DNA of 64,000 nt from Trichoplusia ni (lineage: Eukaryota; Arthropoda; Insecta; Lepidoptera; Noctuidae): NCBI RefSeq assembly GCF_003590095.1, contig NC_039488.1, positions 5,766,001-5,830,000 on the forward strand. The letters are read 5' to 3'. Position 1 is the stretch's first letter. Each line of letters opens with the position of its first letter. The notes under the pieces were generated by a model. It was not told the DNA's origin. It was given only the letters and a program-made list of their open reading frames with translations, and ran no database searches. The position numbers and the translations under genes are program-made. Of the stretch, positions 31,714-42,771 are shown one piece after another.

Positions 31714-31940
31714 GACGACCTCCGTGGTCGAGTAGCGTACCGGTTTCAAGGTATCGCTAGCTCTGAGGTCCCGGGTTCGATCCCCGGTCTTGTCAATGTA
31801 AAAAATCACATTTCTACATTGTCTCGGGTCTGGGTGTTTGTGGTACCTTCGTTGTATCTGAATTCCATAACACAAGTGCTTTAGCAACTTACTTTGGGTT
31901 CAGAACAATGTATGTGATGTTGTCCGCATTTATTTATTTA
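31714..31940 (+). mobile_element. SINE-B, full length with small head deletion
   Basis: Head reads 'gtggtcgagtagcgtaccgg', missing 'cgcac' relative to other copies. B-box 'gggttcgatccccgg' intact. Confidence 0.85.
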
Positions 31941-32209
31941 ACCTCAATATATATTTACTCATCGCTTACACAATACATTGCAAAAACGTTTAACTGATTA
32001 TCCAAAATCTGAGACAAATTATCTAAATTATCGACTAGCCAATATGGCGGGTGTAACCAAAGTAGGTTCTATATAAATACTCTCCCACAACTATAACCAT
32101 AAAAAGATATTTTGGCCATTTACAAAAGGCAATGTTAACCTACATTATTATTTAAAGTAATTTAAATTAACCTTATTTTAAAGTTAGAATTTTAAGTTTA
32201 TTTTATCTA

Positions 32210-32409
32210 GCACGGATAGCCGAGTGGTTGAGGTCACCACGACAAACCCCCTGTACGCGTCGTGTCGCGAGTTCGATCCCCGCGTAGGACAAGCATTTTG
32301 TGTGATCCACGAATGCTTGTCCTGATTCTGGGTGTCTTTGTGCGTATGATGTTCATGTTTGTGAAGCCCCCCGCGATACAAGGATTAAATTCCTTAGTGT
32401 CGGAGTCGT
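32210..32409 (+). mobile_element. SINE-A, full length
   Basis: From 'gcacggatagccgagtggtt' to 'ttccttagtgtcggagtcg'. A good reference copy. 32410-32960 shows nothing recognised. Confidence 0.9.
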
Positions 32410-32960
32410 TTGTTTTTTGAATGTTAACGGATCGGTTAAGTAGCTTTTGCAAAGAGGGTCCAAAGATGACCATGAAATTTAGAACACAGGTTATAAGGGG
32501 CGATAAATCAATATAGCTAGGATACATATTTAAACTATATTTATACTAAACTTAAACATTATAAAACAATATTTATTTTGGAAAAACAATATCAAAGCGA
32601 GCTATTAACCTAGGGTTGCTTTAAACACAATTTACTACCAAATGAAGCTCGGTCATCATTAGTCTTAAAACGAATAAAATTTCTTGCTACGCAACATCTA
32701 AGGTACTATTATCATTGTGCAAGCAAGACACCGCACTATATTACATAGCTCTATCTCGCTCACACAAGACTCTATTTTAACAGCTCATATTATATTTCAA
32801 TCTTATTTTCCAATCTCCTTGCTTACTAAGTCACTGTGCCAATGATTCATACATTATAGTTAATTATATATCTGCACTAGAGTCCGCCCCCGGTTTGTTT
32901 AAGTCACATGACGTCATCGGGTACAGGATAATAGTTCTACAAACATATTTGCTTAATAGT

Positions 32961-33204
32961 TCCACAACTTATCACAACGCCATCTAGTTTCAAACTAAGC
33001 AAAGCTTGTAATATGAGTACTCGACAACTGATAAACATACTTATATATATTTCTAAACATATACATAATATAACTATATAAATTATACCCAGACACAAAA
33101 GAAATGATCGTGCTCATCACACAAACATTTGTCCTGGGTGGGAATCGAACCCACGACCTCCGATATAGCAGTCAGGGTCACTAACCACTAAACCAACAGG
33201 CCAG
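32961..33204 (-). mobile_element. SINE-C, full length
   Basis: In reverse 'tggcctgttggtttagtggt' head, 'gaggtcgtgggttcgattcc' B-box, and the 'agatggcgttgtgataagt' end. Confidence 0.85.
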
Positions 33205-33274
33205 TTGAATGTTGAACGCATATTTTGAATTTTATCACATAATTTATAAGTTATTAAGATTAAAAGCAATTCAG

Positions 33275-33360
33275 ATGAAATGAAATGAAATTATTTATTT
33301 TGCAAATAGGATGGATATCACTTTTACATGTCTTTTTTGAGAACGATGGAGCCAACGATG
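33275..33360 (-). mobile_element. Rep-5, 3' end with TTTCA repeats
   Basis: 'tgaaatgaaatgaaattatt' in plus orientation, then 'tgcaaataggatggatatca' and 'cttttacatgtc'. Shorter than the 13.6-kb copy. 33361-33580 is unassigned. Confidence 0.55.
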
Positions 33361-33584
33361 ATGTATGGTAGTGGGAGCTAGTAACTACTAACATCACTTG
33401 CTAGTAAAAAGCGTACTGGTTAGTGACGTCACACGAAACTTTAAATCACTGTATATACCTACAGTTTTTGTTTACGAGATAAAAGAAAAAATATGTCTCC
33501 AATATTTTTGGAAATCTTTATTTTCATTTCTCCCTGTCTACAACCAGGAGCATAATTTTTTTTTTAATATTTTATCGTGACTTT

Positions 33585-33672
33585 TACTCACGCGTATTTA
33601 TCGGGATCGCCCGACTTGTTTCGGTCTGACCGGAGTCCTTAATCATGAGCCGGGTTTGACCGAAACTATTCC
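33585..33672 (+). repeat. FB-related arm
   Basis: 'actcacgcgtatttatcggg' then 'accggagtccttaatcatga'. Only one arm, with a short inverted return 'gccgggtttgaccgaaac'. Confidence 0.5.
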
Positions 33673-33884
33673 TTCCACAGGCAAACCCGCGTGCATAACT
33701 ATGTTAGCTAGTACTCGTAATACGATGTCATTTATAATTACTAATGTAGTAACAGGTTTGGCATCTTGTATGTCTGTATGTCACAGTTCAGATGTGAATT
33801 TTGTTGAAGATAAAAAGTCTAGAAATATTATTAATTAAAATATGGATGATGACTATGTATTTGACTATAAATATAAACATATTA

Positions 33885-34152
33885 TCGATCATAGGTTAAA
33901 CTACATTTAATATGGGTCGGTCCGTGAATGAGTACGCATCTTTGTCATAACGAGTTCCTCCGTGTTTCGAAAGGCACGTTAAATTGTGGGTCCTGGCTGT
34001 TATTCATACATCTTTGACAGTCGCAACGGGTAGTCAGAAGCTAGAAAGTCTGACAACCAGTCCAACTTAGGGGTATCGTGATACAAAGGTCACTGTGTTG
34101 AGGAGGTGAGATAGACAGTCGCTCCTTGTTAAAAGACTGGTACTTAGCTGCA
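33885..34152 (+). mobile_element. SINE-5S, diverged, tail missing
   Basis: Head worn ('ggtcggtccgtgaatgagta'); body to 'ggtacttagctgca', where it stops and a reverse SINE-A begins. Confidence 0.75.
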
Positions 34153-34281
34153 TAACACAGACACCCAGACTCAGGACAAGCATTCGTGGATCAAAGACAA
34201 ATGATTGTCCTACGCGGGTATCGAACACACGACATCTCGCACCCTGTAAGTAACCTCAACCACTCGGCTATCCGTGCTGTG
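34153..34281 (-). mobile_element. SINE-A, head and part of body
   Basis: In reverse 'gcacggatagccgagtggtt', B-box region 'gttcgatacccgcgtagg', then 'cctgagtctgggtgtctgtg'. 34282-34490 has 'gcgggtaaggttaagcgact' and nothing else notable. Confidence 0.75.
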
Positions 34282-34490
34282 AATATAAATAATAAATATT
34301 CCAATAATTACCATAAACGCCCAACATTCACATTCAAACGGTAACATGTATAACATTTGCTAGTAGGAATGCGTGTGGGCGGGTAAGGTTAAGCGACTTA
34401 GCAGCTCACACAATAGAGATGGGTGGGCAGTGTCACGGATTGACGAATCCATTAGCAAGTATAGGTTATGTCAATCAGGATGTTATAGAT

Positions 34491-36240
34491 TATACAGGGT
34501 GTAAGGAACACCGTGACTTTTCCGTGGGACCTGAGTTCTAGACATGATTCCAGACCCCCCTGCGTTGGAATTTTTCATCGGTCTTTTCATGAAAATTGCA
34601 TTTTTTTTTCGCGTTTTTTTAATTTTATGTGTCATAAAATCATTTTTCCTACGTATTTCAATAATATTTTCATAACGAAAGTAATTATTAAGCCGTTTTC
34701 ACGAAAAAAGGCAATGTAAATGAAACACTAAAAACTGCTCCCGATCAGCTGATTCGTAAAGGTACTCGTCGGTCATCGCTCTCTCGCAAATCTAACCGAA
34801 AGTGACGTCAAAACCGAACCAATACATGAGCGTCAACCGTAAGAGATAGCGCAACTATTGCGCGCGCACTCGCACTCATTATTCGTAATCCTGCCTACTA
34901 TTCCTTTAAAAAAAGCCGCGCGCTTTGTAGGCACCGCTAGCCGCCTTTGTCGACACCGCCAGCGCGCCGACAAACACCTACAGCGGTATCGGCGAGTGAC
35001 GTACCTGTGACACTGGATAAAATAGTACATCGATTTTTGTTACACGGGTTCCATGTTATAAAATAAAAAATCACTTTCTCAGCGTTTATCAACTTATCGT
35101 ACTACGAAATTTATTAAAACCTTTTATTATTAACAGTTTGTTATTGTTTAGAATTCTGTAATTCTAAAACATGTTGTTATAAACAATTATTTATTTTTTC
35201 TAAAATTAAACTCTGTTTTGTTACTAATATCCATCATCTACTAATGAAATTCCTGCCTAAAAATTTTTATCATTTTTTTTCCTACGAACTGCTGAATAAT
35301 TATTCCAGTCACATAAAACAATTATGTTCTTACACAAAAGTACATTTTGTGATTAATCAATTTTAAAGGTTTAAGTTAAGTACTTTATTGTCAAGAATAA
35401 TTTTACGATATTCACTTCGACCTCATGTAATTTATCGATAAAGAATCATAGGTACCTAGGTCCAACACTACTCAAAGGTAAAACCGAAAGTTCGGCTTTT
35501 TTCAAAATAGTACCTATTTTTACTCAGTTTGTTCCTTACGCTAATCGAATGTGCATGTGCAATCGGGTAATTCGCGGACTAATTATCGTGTAGGCAGACA
35601 ATTTTATTGTGTTAAGTGATATAAGTGCGTGTGTTGTGTGTGTATTATTTAAATTACGATCCTAGTAGCTCGATAGGTTATTTTACCGCCCGGGAGAATG
35701 GCAACATGCTAATGTGTTATGGCGAAGCACGTGGCAATGCAAGTCTCGCGATGAACATTTACTGGACGCGGTACTTTTTGCCCTGGGTTCAGCAGCAGAT
35801 TTTTCGCCGCGCCAAAATTTGTGTGCACGTAGATGGCGGACATTTCGAACCTTATCTGGTTAGAAGTGAGCGAGATTAAGGTAAGAGTAGGTTTGATTTA
35901 ATAATACACAAGACACAGATTGAAGTCAGAATAGTGTAAATTGATTGGTATTTTTTTTGTGATTGTTTTTCGTTACATCACAACATTTTTATAAAATGCG
36001 CGCGCGTTTCGAACGTTTCGATCGTGTCGCCGAGTGTCGCCCTCCTACCACATTACAGTTCGTGTAAGTACGTACGCTGAGCGTAAGGATCGCGCGGTAA
36101 CCAATTCATTGCGTGCTCAAAAATGACTAAATCTATAAATATTAATCTCCGACGGTAGCGACTTCTTTAATATTAATTAACACGTTATTTTAAAGTCATT
36201 ATGCGACTTTGGTGGTACGGTGTTCCTTACACCCTGTATA
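34491..36240 (+). mobile_element. TIR transposon, internally deleted, TA target
   Basis: Left end 'tatacagggtgtaaggaaca' plus CCGT; the right end in reverse is the same over about 24 bp. TA on both sides fits the TA duplication of Tc1/mariner-type elements. Length about 1.75 kb. It contains one small transposase-derived ORF (35625-35879), a GC-rich CpG-containing block at 34740-35030 and another at 35995-36110 ('gcgcgcgcgtttcgaacgtt'). No DDE catalytic region is present, so it would need a transposase supplied by another copy. Confidence 0.85.
35625..35879 (+). pseudogene. transposase remnant: N-terminal HTH joined to C-terminal tail
   Basis: 84 codons. Residues about 20-50 (FTARENGNMLMCYGEARGNA and on to IYWTRYFLP) match the pattern of the insect DUF4817 helix-turn-helix segment, which sits at the N-terminus of Tc3/mariner-like transposases and binds the element ends. 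Residues about 60-78 (RRAKICVHVDGGHFEPYL) resemble the GGHFE-containing C-terminal tail of the same proteins. The roughly 250-residue catalytic DDE domain expected between them is absent and the frame stays open across the junction. A GTAAGA follows the stop. Identification is from memory of the family, not a search. The product, if made, could still bind DNA but could not cut. Confidence 0.65.
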
Positions 36241-36328
36241 TGTATATGTAAATATCGAATTTGGAGTGTCAAGATTAGACTAGAACCCACCTTCCAGCAA
36301 AATGACATTTCTACAGTCATTAACTTCA

Positions 36329-36548
36329 ATAAATAAATAAATGCGGACGACATCACATACATTGTTCTGAACCCAAAGTCAGTTGCTAAAGCACTTGTGT
36401 TATGGAATTCAGATACAACGAAGGTACCACAAACACCCAGACCCGAGACAATGTAGAAATGTGAATGTTTACTTTGACCCGCCCGAGATCGAACCCGGGA
36501 CCTCAGAGCTAGCGACACCTTGAAACCGGTACGCCACTTGACCACGGA
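36329..36548 (-). mobile_element. SINE-B, near full length
   Basis: ATTT tail in reverse at 36329, head reaching 'ccacttgaccacggag' with 'gcgtgcg' deleted. The 122-codon minus-strand ORF is a translation of this SINE plus flanks. Confidence 0.85.
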
Positions 36549-36747
36549 GTTTTATTAACTTTTTAACTAAATTCAAATATCTCAATGGCAATAATGTCAC
36601 AGACAGACAGAAAATACAAACTTAAAACACTCCTTTTTGCATAAAGGGTGAATGAAATAAAAAAGAAAAGGATCAAGGTCATTTATAGCAATAGGACACT
36701 TCAAGCAGATATTACGACGTAAATGATAGATTTAAAAAAATTTAAAA

Positions 36748-36940
36748 AACCACGTTTCGAAGTGTCAGTCCATTAAAATTTTATCAAAATCTGTCCAGTC
36801 GATTTTAGAATTGTAAATTGCATTGTCATTGGGTTTGAAGCTACCCTGAAAATTTCAGCCTGCTAGCGTATCGGGAAGTGACTCAAAATCAAGTTGCAAC
36901 AACCCAAACAAACAAACAAGCAAGAAAAGTGAGTGTAAAC
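36748..36940 (+). repeat. Rep-1 copy
   Basis: Full layout, ends 'aagaaaagtgagtgtaaac' where it joins a reverse SINE-A. Confidence 0.6.
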
Positions 36941-37020
36941 GACTCTCGCACTAAGAAATGTAATCCTTGTATCGCTGGGGTTTCCACAAACATTTAAGTC
37001 ACATGCACAGAGACACCCAT
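36941..37020 (-). mobile_element. SINE-A 3' end
   Basis: In reverse 'gggtgtctctgtgcatgtga' and the terminus 'cttagtgcgagagtcgt'. Confidence 0.7.
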
Positions 37021-37299
37021 ATACATAAGTGACACACCAACACACAGTTTTCCTTAATATTAAGTAAAAAGTCTTCATCATCACAGAATTGGCAAAACTA
37101 TGACGTCATAAACTTAACCAAGGTGAAAATACGTTAGTAATGTTATCTTAAGACGTCACAACGAAGGCTGCAGAATGAATCATTGATTATAAGGTCAAGT
37201 GATTTGAGTAATTAAAATTATTGTTGAAGTTGAACTTAGTCAGTCATAGTATAAGCCTTTTAAAAAGCCTCGAAAAACATCCAAGTACTTAATTACTTT

Positions 37300-37392
37300 C
37301 ACCCTCATAACTTTGAAATGGCTCAACACTAAAAGCTTAATTAAAATCGGTCAATCAGTTCGGGAGCTATAATACCACAGACGGACAGAACT
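37300..37392 (+). repeat. Rep-4 copy
   Basis: 'ctttcaccctcataactttg' and 'aatggctcaacac' then 'cggtcaatcagttcggga'. Shares its first part with copies at 41.97 and 42.49 kb. Confidence 0.4.
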
Positions 37393-37489
37393 GAGATTAA
37401 AACTAATGTTTACAGAGTTTCTTGAGGGTCCAAACTATTTTACATCGCATTATTTTGATCATGAATAGTGATCTTCAAATGTTTGGGAA

Positions 37490-37622
37490 GGTCATTTTCG
37501 ACAAGTGACGTGAGGGGTTTCACAAACATTCAAGTCACATGCACAAAGACACCCAGACTCAGGACAAGCATTCGTGGATCACACAAACGCTTGTTCTACG
37601 CGGGAATCCAACTTGTGACGTA
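37490..37622 (-). mobile_element. SINE-A joined to a Rep-3 scrap
   Basis: Rep-3 'cgacaagtgacgtga' ends at 37511 and the SINE starts at 'ggggtttcacaaac'. The SINE's tRNA-like head is worn. 37623-38061 contains 'ttggcctgttagctaag' (SINE-C-like) but is otherwise unassigned. Confidence 0.65.
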
Positions 37623-38061
37623 GTGATACGAACCATACACTGCGTTTAGGGTTCAATGAAATGATAATTTAACAAGATTTATGGTAATAATTAAAAATAA
37701 TGATTTTATAAAAATAATGATTCGTCGTACCTACTCATTACTCTTAACCCTCAACAAAATGGGAGACTGGCTTTTTTACCCAAATTCCCGTCCATAACAT
37801 TCCATTAAAAAAACAGTTTATTTACCATAAGGTTTGGTGACCGGGCGATCGTAAGTACTTTGCTGAGCCTACAATAGTATTTGTTCATTAAGCCCTTGGC
37901 CTGTTAGCTAAGCACCTCTTTGCTTGTTAGGCAGTACTTCAGAACAGGCCCTCAAGGGTTTGATTGCATGATTAATCATTGATACAACATTAAAGTACAT
38001 CAAATATGAATAGTTTGTGGATAGTTGAGTAGTATAGGTGCTCTACGTCAACTGAGAGCGT

Positions 38062-38191
38062 CGTGTCGCGGGTTAGATCCCCGCGTAGGACAAGCATTTG
38101 TGTGATCCACGAATGCTTGTCCTGAGTCTGGGTGTCTTTGTGTATGTGACTTGAATGTTTGTAAAATCACCCGCGATACAAGGATTTAATT
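38062..38191 (+). mobile_element. SINE-A without A-box
   Basis: From 'gtcgtgtcgcgggttagatc' to 'gcgatacaaggatttaatt'. Confidence 0.75.
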
Positions 38192-38399
38192 ATGAAGTGT
38201 ATTGTTATTTAAATAATCTTAATGAAAACTGCTAGGTAAATACTTGAAATTGAGTTTTGTTAATTAAGGTTTTTATCCAAAAGTCCTCGTATTATTTGTC
38301 TATTATGCTGTTATAAAGAAATAAGTATATATTTGATGTTACATGAAGACCTTAATCTTTTTTGGCACCTCTAGTAAGTCACTCAGTCACTACACCGAC

Positions 38400-38522
38400 A
38401 CAAAAACGCGGATGTCATAGCACGGCGGTTCAGGTTCAGTCAGTAAGAGTCTGACGATACCCATTTCCTCCCCCGAGGGAGCGGGTGTCCATGAGGAATC
38501 CCCCGCCTTCAAAAATGGGTTT
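38400..38522. repeat. possible dispersed repeat
   Basis: 'acccatttcctcccccgagg' and 'gtccatgaggaatcccccgc' resemble 'gtccatgaggattacccggg' at 59.5 kb. Class unknown. Bases 38523-38882 hold nothing recognised. Confidence 0.3.
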
Positions 38523-38882
38523 TTCATATCATTGTTATATCGACAAAAGTCTTTTAAAATTAAACAATTATTATTTAAAACAGATTTATCATTCGCTATA
38601 CGTTTAAGTGCTTAATGTGTCTGTGACTCGACATTGAAACAAAGCAAGAATCGTGCGATAATCGTTGTGATTCACATTCAAATAAAGACAAAATATCAAT
38701 ATTATATTTCGGCAGTTGTAGACGAGCGATCACTGTGTGGTTCAGTATAAATAATTCTCATATTTCGGTGTAGTAGATGATTCTAACTAAAAAGATATGT
38801 TATTAATAGTTTATGGAGATACTAAAAACTATTTAAACTGAGAGTCGTACAAATAGGCTAAAGAAAATGCTAAATTTATGGT

Positions 38883-39035
38883 TCATCATCGGCCTAGCCT
38901 TTTACCCAACTATGTTGTGGTCGGCTTTCAGTCTAACCGGATGCAGCTAAGTACCATTGTTTTACAAGGAGCGACTGTCTATCTGACCTCCTCAACCCAG
39001 TTACCTGGACAACACGATACCCCTTAGTGAGACTG
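38883..39035 (-). mobile_element. SINE-5S, 3' part
   Basis: GAT tail and 'ttttacccaactatgttgtg' in plus orientation, ending mid-body at 'ccccttagtgagactga'. 39036-39475 contains Rep-2-like scraps. Confidence 0.75.
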
Positions 39036-39478
39036 ATAAATAAATGGTTAAATTAGCAAATTTGTGGCCGAACCAATCATTGCTTAACTTCGATTTTTAT
39101 TTACATTTGTTGTAATTGGTTTCATTTTTGTTTTGTGATACGGAACCCAAAAAAATACATGTAGACACTTGTCTTAAGTCTTAAGCATTGTTTCAACAAA
39201 ATTTAAACCGACATTAAAAGAAAATTAATTTCCTCGCTCATTTTACCACGGGACCCTAAAAACCAAACTATGTACCTTGCTTATTTGCGTGAAGTTCAAA
39301 TCAAATACGGTTGGCATGTTTTATATCATACTGTCAAATGTTAAATGTCAAAGTTTGACAGAGCGTTAACCTATTTATGTATAGGATACAAGACGGCCAT
39401 TTTGAATTCGATAAAAAAAAATTTTTTTGGTACAACGGAGGTGAGTGGAGTGTATTGTTTTAATACAAATACATAAAA

Positions 39479-39645
39479 TCCATACTAGTATTATAAATGC
39501 GAATGTATCTCTGTCTGTATGTCTGTCTCGTTTTCACGGCAAAACTACTGAACCGATGTTAATGTAATTAGGTACACTGATATTCTTGAGCCCGAGGCGA
39601 ATTTTTAACTGGAAATATGGTTGTGATGGGGGCGAGGTTTATATA
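39479..39645 (+). mobile_element. Helitron 5' part, Hel-1-like
   Basis: 'tccatactagtattataaat' then 'tctgtctgtatgtctgtctc' and 'aaaactactgaaccgatg'. No 3' hairpin. Confidence 0.5.
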
Positions 39646-39879
39646 TCTCTTATTGGAAATTTGGCTTAAATATTGCTTATTTAAAATAGTGAAATATTTG
39701 CAGTGGGGTTTTCGTAGATATAATTTTTAAGGGTTGAAATTTTTCGAAATGCTAATATGACATCTGAGGGCAAATTCGGAAAAGTTAGAGTCACAATATG
39801 GATTACAAAGGCTCCTTATAATAGGCTTGGTTATTCTGTAAAAATATAGGGCAAGGAAAGACTGTATCAATAGTTGTTT

Positions 39880-40005
39880 AACCCAGATTATTATTTTTAC
39901 TATCGGTTGTTATAGCAACAACAGAAATTCATAATTTGTGAAAAAATCATCTCTCTAGCTATTACGATTCCTGAGATACAGCCGAGTAATCGACCAACGC
40001 AACGG
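39880..40005 (+). repeat. Rep-2 middle part
   Basis: 'ggttgttatagcaacaacag', 'aatttgtgaaaaaatcatc', 'agctattacgattcctgaga'. The rest of 39646-40409 is unassigned. Confidence 0.45.
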
Positions 40006-40409
40006 CCAAAAACCATTGCGTCACTTATACAGTTAAATTTTTAACCTTTCAGTGAACAATCTAAAAAATCGTATCCTGACTATATTTCCAAAGTGTATAG
40101 GAAATAATTCTTTCAGTATTTCCTGAATAACTAACCGTACCGGAACAAGTATGTTTCTAATTGACAGTTAAATATGACATGTTTGACGTAAAGACGCCAT
40201 GTTTATTTTGAGTGTTATCATAGTGATAATATAGCCTCGATCCGAATAAGTCAGCCATATTGGAATGTAGGATGTTGTTATAATTTCCTGTTTCCTTGCA
40301 TCAAAGAATATTTGTAATTTTGGAGATTCCCAAGAATAAAATTAAAATGAAACTGGGCATTATTTCTTTTTATAGTTTTTCCACTTTTTCTTTTGTTTAT
40401 ATTAGGTCA

Positions 40410-40759
40410 TGGCTAAGCTATAACCGCATAAGTGAATCGATCACATGCTAAACCATTTTTGACTCGGTTGGTCCGTAAATGGGTGACCATTTTGTCATAA
40501 CGAGTTCGTCCATGTTTCGGAAGGCACTTTAAATTGTGGGTCCCGGCTGTTATTCCTACATCTTTGATAGTCGTTACAGGTAGTCAGAAGCTTGAAAGTC
40601 TGAAAACCAATCTAACCAAGGGGTATCGTGTTGTCCAGGTAACTGGGTTGAGGAGGTCAGATAGGCAGTCGCTCCTTGTAAAACACTGGTACTTTGCTGA
40701 ATCCGGTTAGACTGGAAGCCGACCTCAACATAGTTGGGAAAAGGCTAGGATGATGATGA
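40410..40759 (+). mobile_element. SINE-5S, full length
   Basis: 'ggctaagctataaccgcata' head, worn middle of the 5S region ('catgctaaaccatttttgac'), body and GAT tail. Confidence 0.9.
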
Positions 40760-40882
40760 CTTTTTATTTTGTTTATTTAAGAACTTTGTAGATTTGCAAC
40801 AACTCCGTTCTATAAATTGCACAGAACTTAAGTCTACAACACAAAAAAATAACTTAACCGATTACCGATAAATTATATAGAA

Positions 40883-41097
40883 CTAGCTTTTCGCCCGCGG
40901 CTTCGCCCGCGTCGAAGTCGGTTATATCGCGTTTCCAAGAGAACTCTTCAAAAGTCCGGGATAAAAACTATCCTATGTTCTTCCTCAAGGTCAACTCTAT
41001 CTCTGTACCAAATTTCATTAAAATCAGTTCAGTGGTTTAGACGTGAAAGCGTAACAGACAGACAGAGTTACTTTCGCATTTATAATATTAGTAGGGA
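40883..41097 (-). mobile_element. Hel-1 Helitron, complete
   Basis: CTAG 40883-40886 after A, GGGA 41094-41097 before T. Very similar to the 19.5-kb copy, so among the younger insertions. 41098-41359 is unassigned. Confidence 0.9.
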
Positions 41098-41359
41098 TTT
41101 GGGCCTTTTCGACCGGAAAAGTCAAAGTACTATTGACAAAACCCACACTGCAACTGAAGCTATTAGGTTTCACCCGAAACACATTCTACCTAGATATGTA
41201 TCACATCTTCTACTGGGCCACAGTTAGGACAGTTGGATGACGATGCCAGTGACAAACGCCGAAGTAACTTGAGGAAACTTTAAGACCTAACTAGACAATT
41301 TTTCATCGAATTAGCTTACTTACAAAATTATAAAACTTCAAATGTATGTGAAAGACATT

Positions 41360-41478
41360 TTTGTTCGACAAGTGACGTGACTTTAACCACAATGCTAGCT
41401 CACTGCGGGCGATTTCAAATTCCAATATTTGTGATCCAGGTTTCCTAACGATGCCGATGTTTCCCTTCACTATTAGGT
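41360..41478 (-). mobile_element. LINE-L 3' region beside a Rep-3 scrap
   Basis: Rep-3 'cgacaagtgacgtgac' at 41367, then in reverse 'gtgaagggaaacatcggcat' and 'gaaatcgcccgcagtgagct'. Confidence 0.5.
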
Positions 41479-41744
41479 CAGTGGAGTTTTAGAAAATGAA
41501 AAAAAAAAACAATTATAACTTTGAAGACGTCACATTTTTCCTTACTTGTCGGGATCGAACCTACACTTCCTGCAAACAAATTGCTACATAGAACTGCTGG
41601 CAAGTTCACAACAAAGAGCATCTATTATAAGATACATTTAAATAATAACAATTCTTGAATCTTGACATTCAAAACATACAATTACAGATTACTCACTGTT
41701 TAGAATAACTTAGAAAGTTTGTGACATTGAAGGCAGCTCGTATG

Positions 41745-41825
41745 TTCATCTGAATCCGAACCCACGACCTTGCGGTTGTGACTCAGTTGTTAATCTTTCC
41801 GCTATGACTAACTGAAAGTGTATTA
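41745..41825 (-). mobile_element. SINE-D relic
   Basis: In reverse 'agtcatagcggaaagattaa' and 'aaggtcgtgggttcggattc'. An isolated reverse B-box 'gggatcgaacc' also lies at 41550. Confidence 0.4.
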
Positions 41826-41971
41826 AGATGGGTTATTAATATTCATTTTATTTTCAATGCACATGTAGACATATTGTAGAGGTTAACACGGTAACTACAG
41901 TTTGTCGCCAGCTACAACACTATAGGAAAGGATAACAATGAAATAAATCTTTAATAAACCGCTGAACGTAA

Positions 41972-42045
41972 AAACTTTCAGCCCTCACAACTTTTAAATG
42001 GCTTGAACGATTTTTATCAAACATGTCTAAGAATACTCGCTCCTT
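41972..42045 (+). repeat. Rep-4 copy
   Basis: 'aactttcagccctcacaact' and 'aaatggcttgaacg'. Confidence 0.35.
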
Positions 42046-42269
42046 ATTAATATTTAATACAAAATAAACAATATTAAAATCACTCAATTCCTTATAGCTA
42101 TGATGTCCTAGACAGCGGACGTGTTAAACATGAAACACCCCTCTTTTTGCGTGGTTTAAGAATATTCTGTTCACAAAGTGACAGATTGACAATGAGTATT
42201 GACTATAAACTAAGCTAGACAGAAACTAAGAATTCTCTTACAAATAATTTTATTTCAGTGTGCTTTAAT

Positions 42270-42480
42270 TGAAGTCCATTCAAGTATATTTGCAGACATT
42301 TTGTAGAAATAAAACTACTTTTACGGATTTCATCGCGGTTTAATTTTAGATTTTAGTTCCCGACGTTTCGACACCTTTGCAGGTATCATGGTCACGGGCA
42401 GACTGAGGTGGCGTACGTCTTGACAGATGTTGCTCGTTCTAATAAACGCGTAAGCAAAGAAACCACTAGACATTTTGTTA
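42270..42480 (-). mobile_element. possible Penelope-like element fragment
   Basis: In reverse: 'cagtctgcccgtgaccatga', 'tacctgcaaaggtgtcgaaa', 'cgtcgggaactaaaatc', 'aaaccgcgatgaaatccgta'. The hairpin followed by GAAAC-GTC is reminiscent of hammerhead ribozymes in Penelope-like elements, but the CUGAUGA half of the core is not intact. The class is a guess. Confidence 0.35.
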
Positions 42481-42485
42481 TTATT

Positions 42486-42562
42486 CCCCACTTTCAGCCC
42501 CTACAACTTTTGAACGTATTAGCCGAATTCTGGAGCGATGATTCGACAGACATATAGACACG
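42486..42562 (+). repeat. Rep-4 copy
   Basis: 'cactttcagcccctacaact' and 'tgaacgtattagccgaat'. Lies immediately beyond the Penelope-like fragment. Confidence 0.35.
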
Positions 42563-42771
42563 CCAAGCTTGTAACTATCCCCTGTTTGCGATGGAGGTTA
42601 AAAATTAAATAATGTGCAACACAAGCTTATAACATGATTTAAATTTATCACTAGTCACTGAGCTGATCCTCAAACTAAAATACAAATATAATTTACACAA
42701 AAACTATTTAACTTCGTAAAACCCACGCCTGCCTGCCCAATTTCAACACGATACCATGATAATTATCCTAA

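Noticed and set aside
34740..35030. GC-rich block as a host CpG island promoter
   Set aside because: It lies wholly inside the TA-flanked inverted-repeat transposon, so it most likely belongs to that element.
36177..36545. 122-codon minus-strand ORF, the longest in the window
   Set aside because: It is a translation of a SINE-B plus flanking DNA; the same peptide fragments recur at every SINE-B (e.g. 3918-4109).
42390..42430. Active hammerhead ribozyme
   Set aside because: The essential CUGAUGA core half is not present; kept only as a weak Penelope-like clue.
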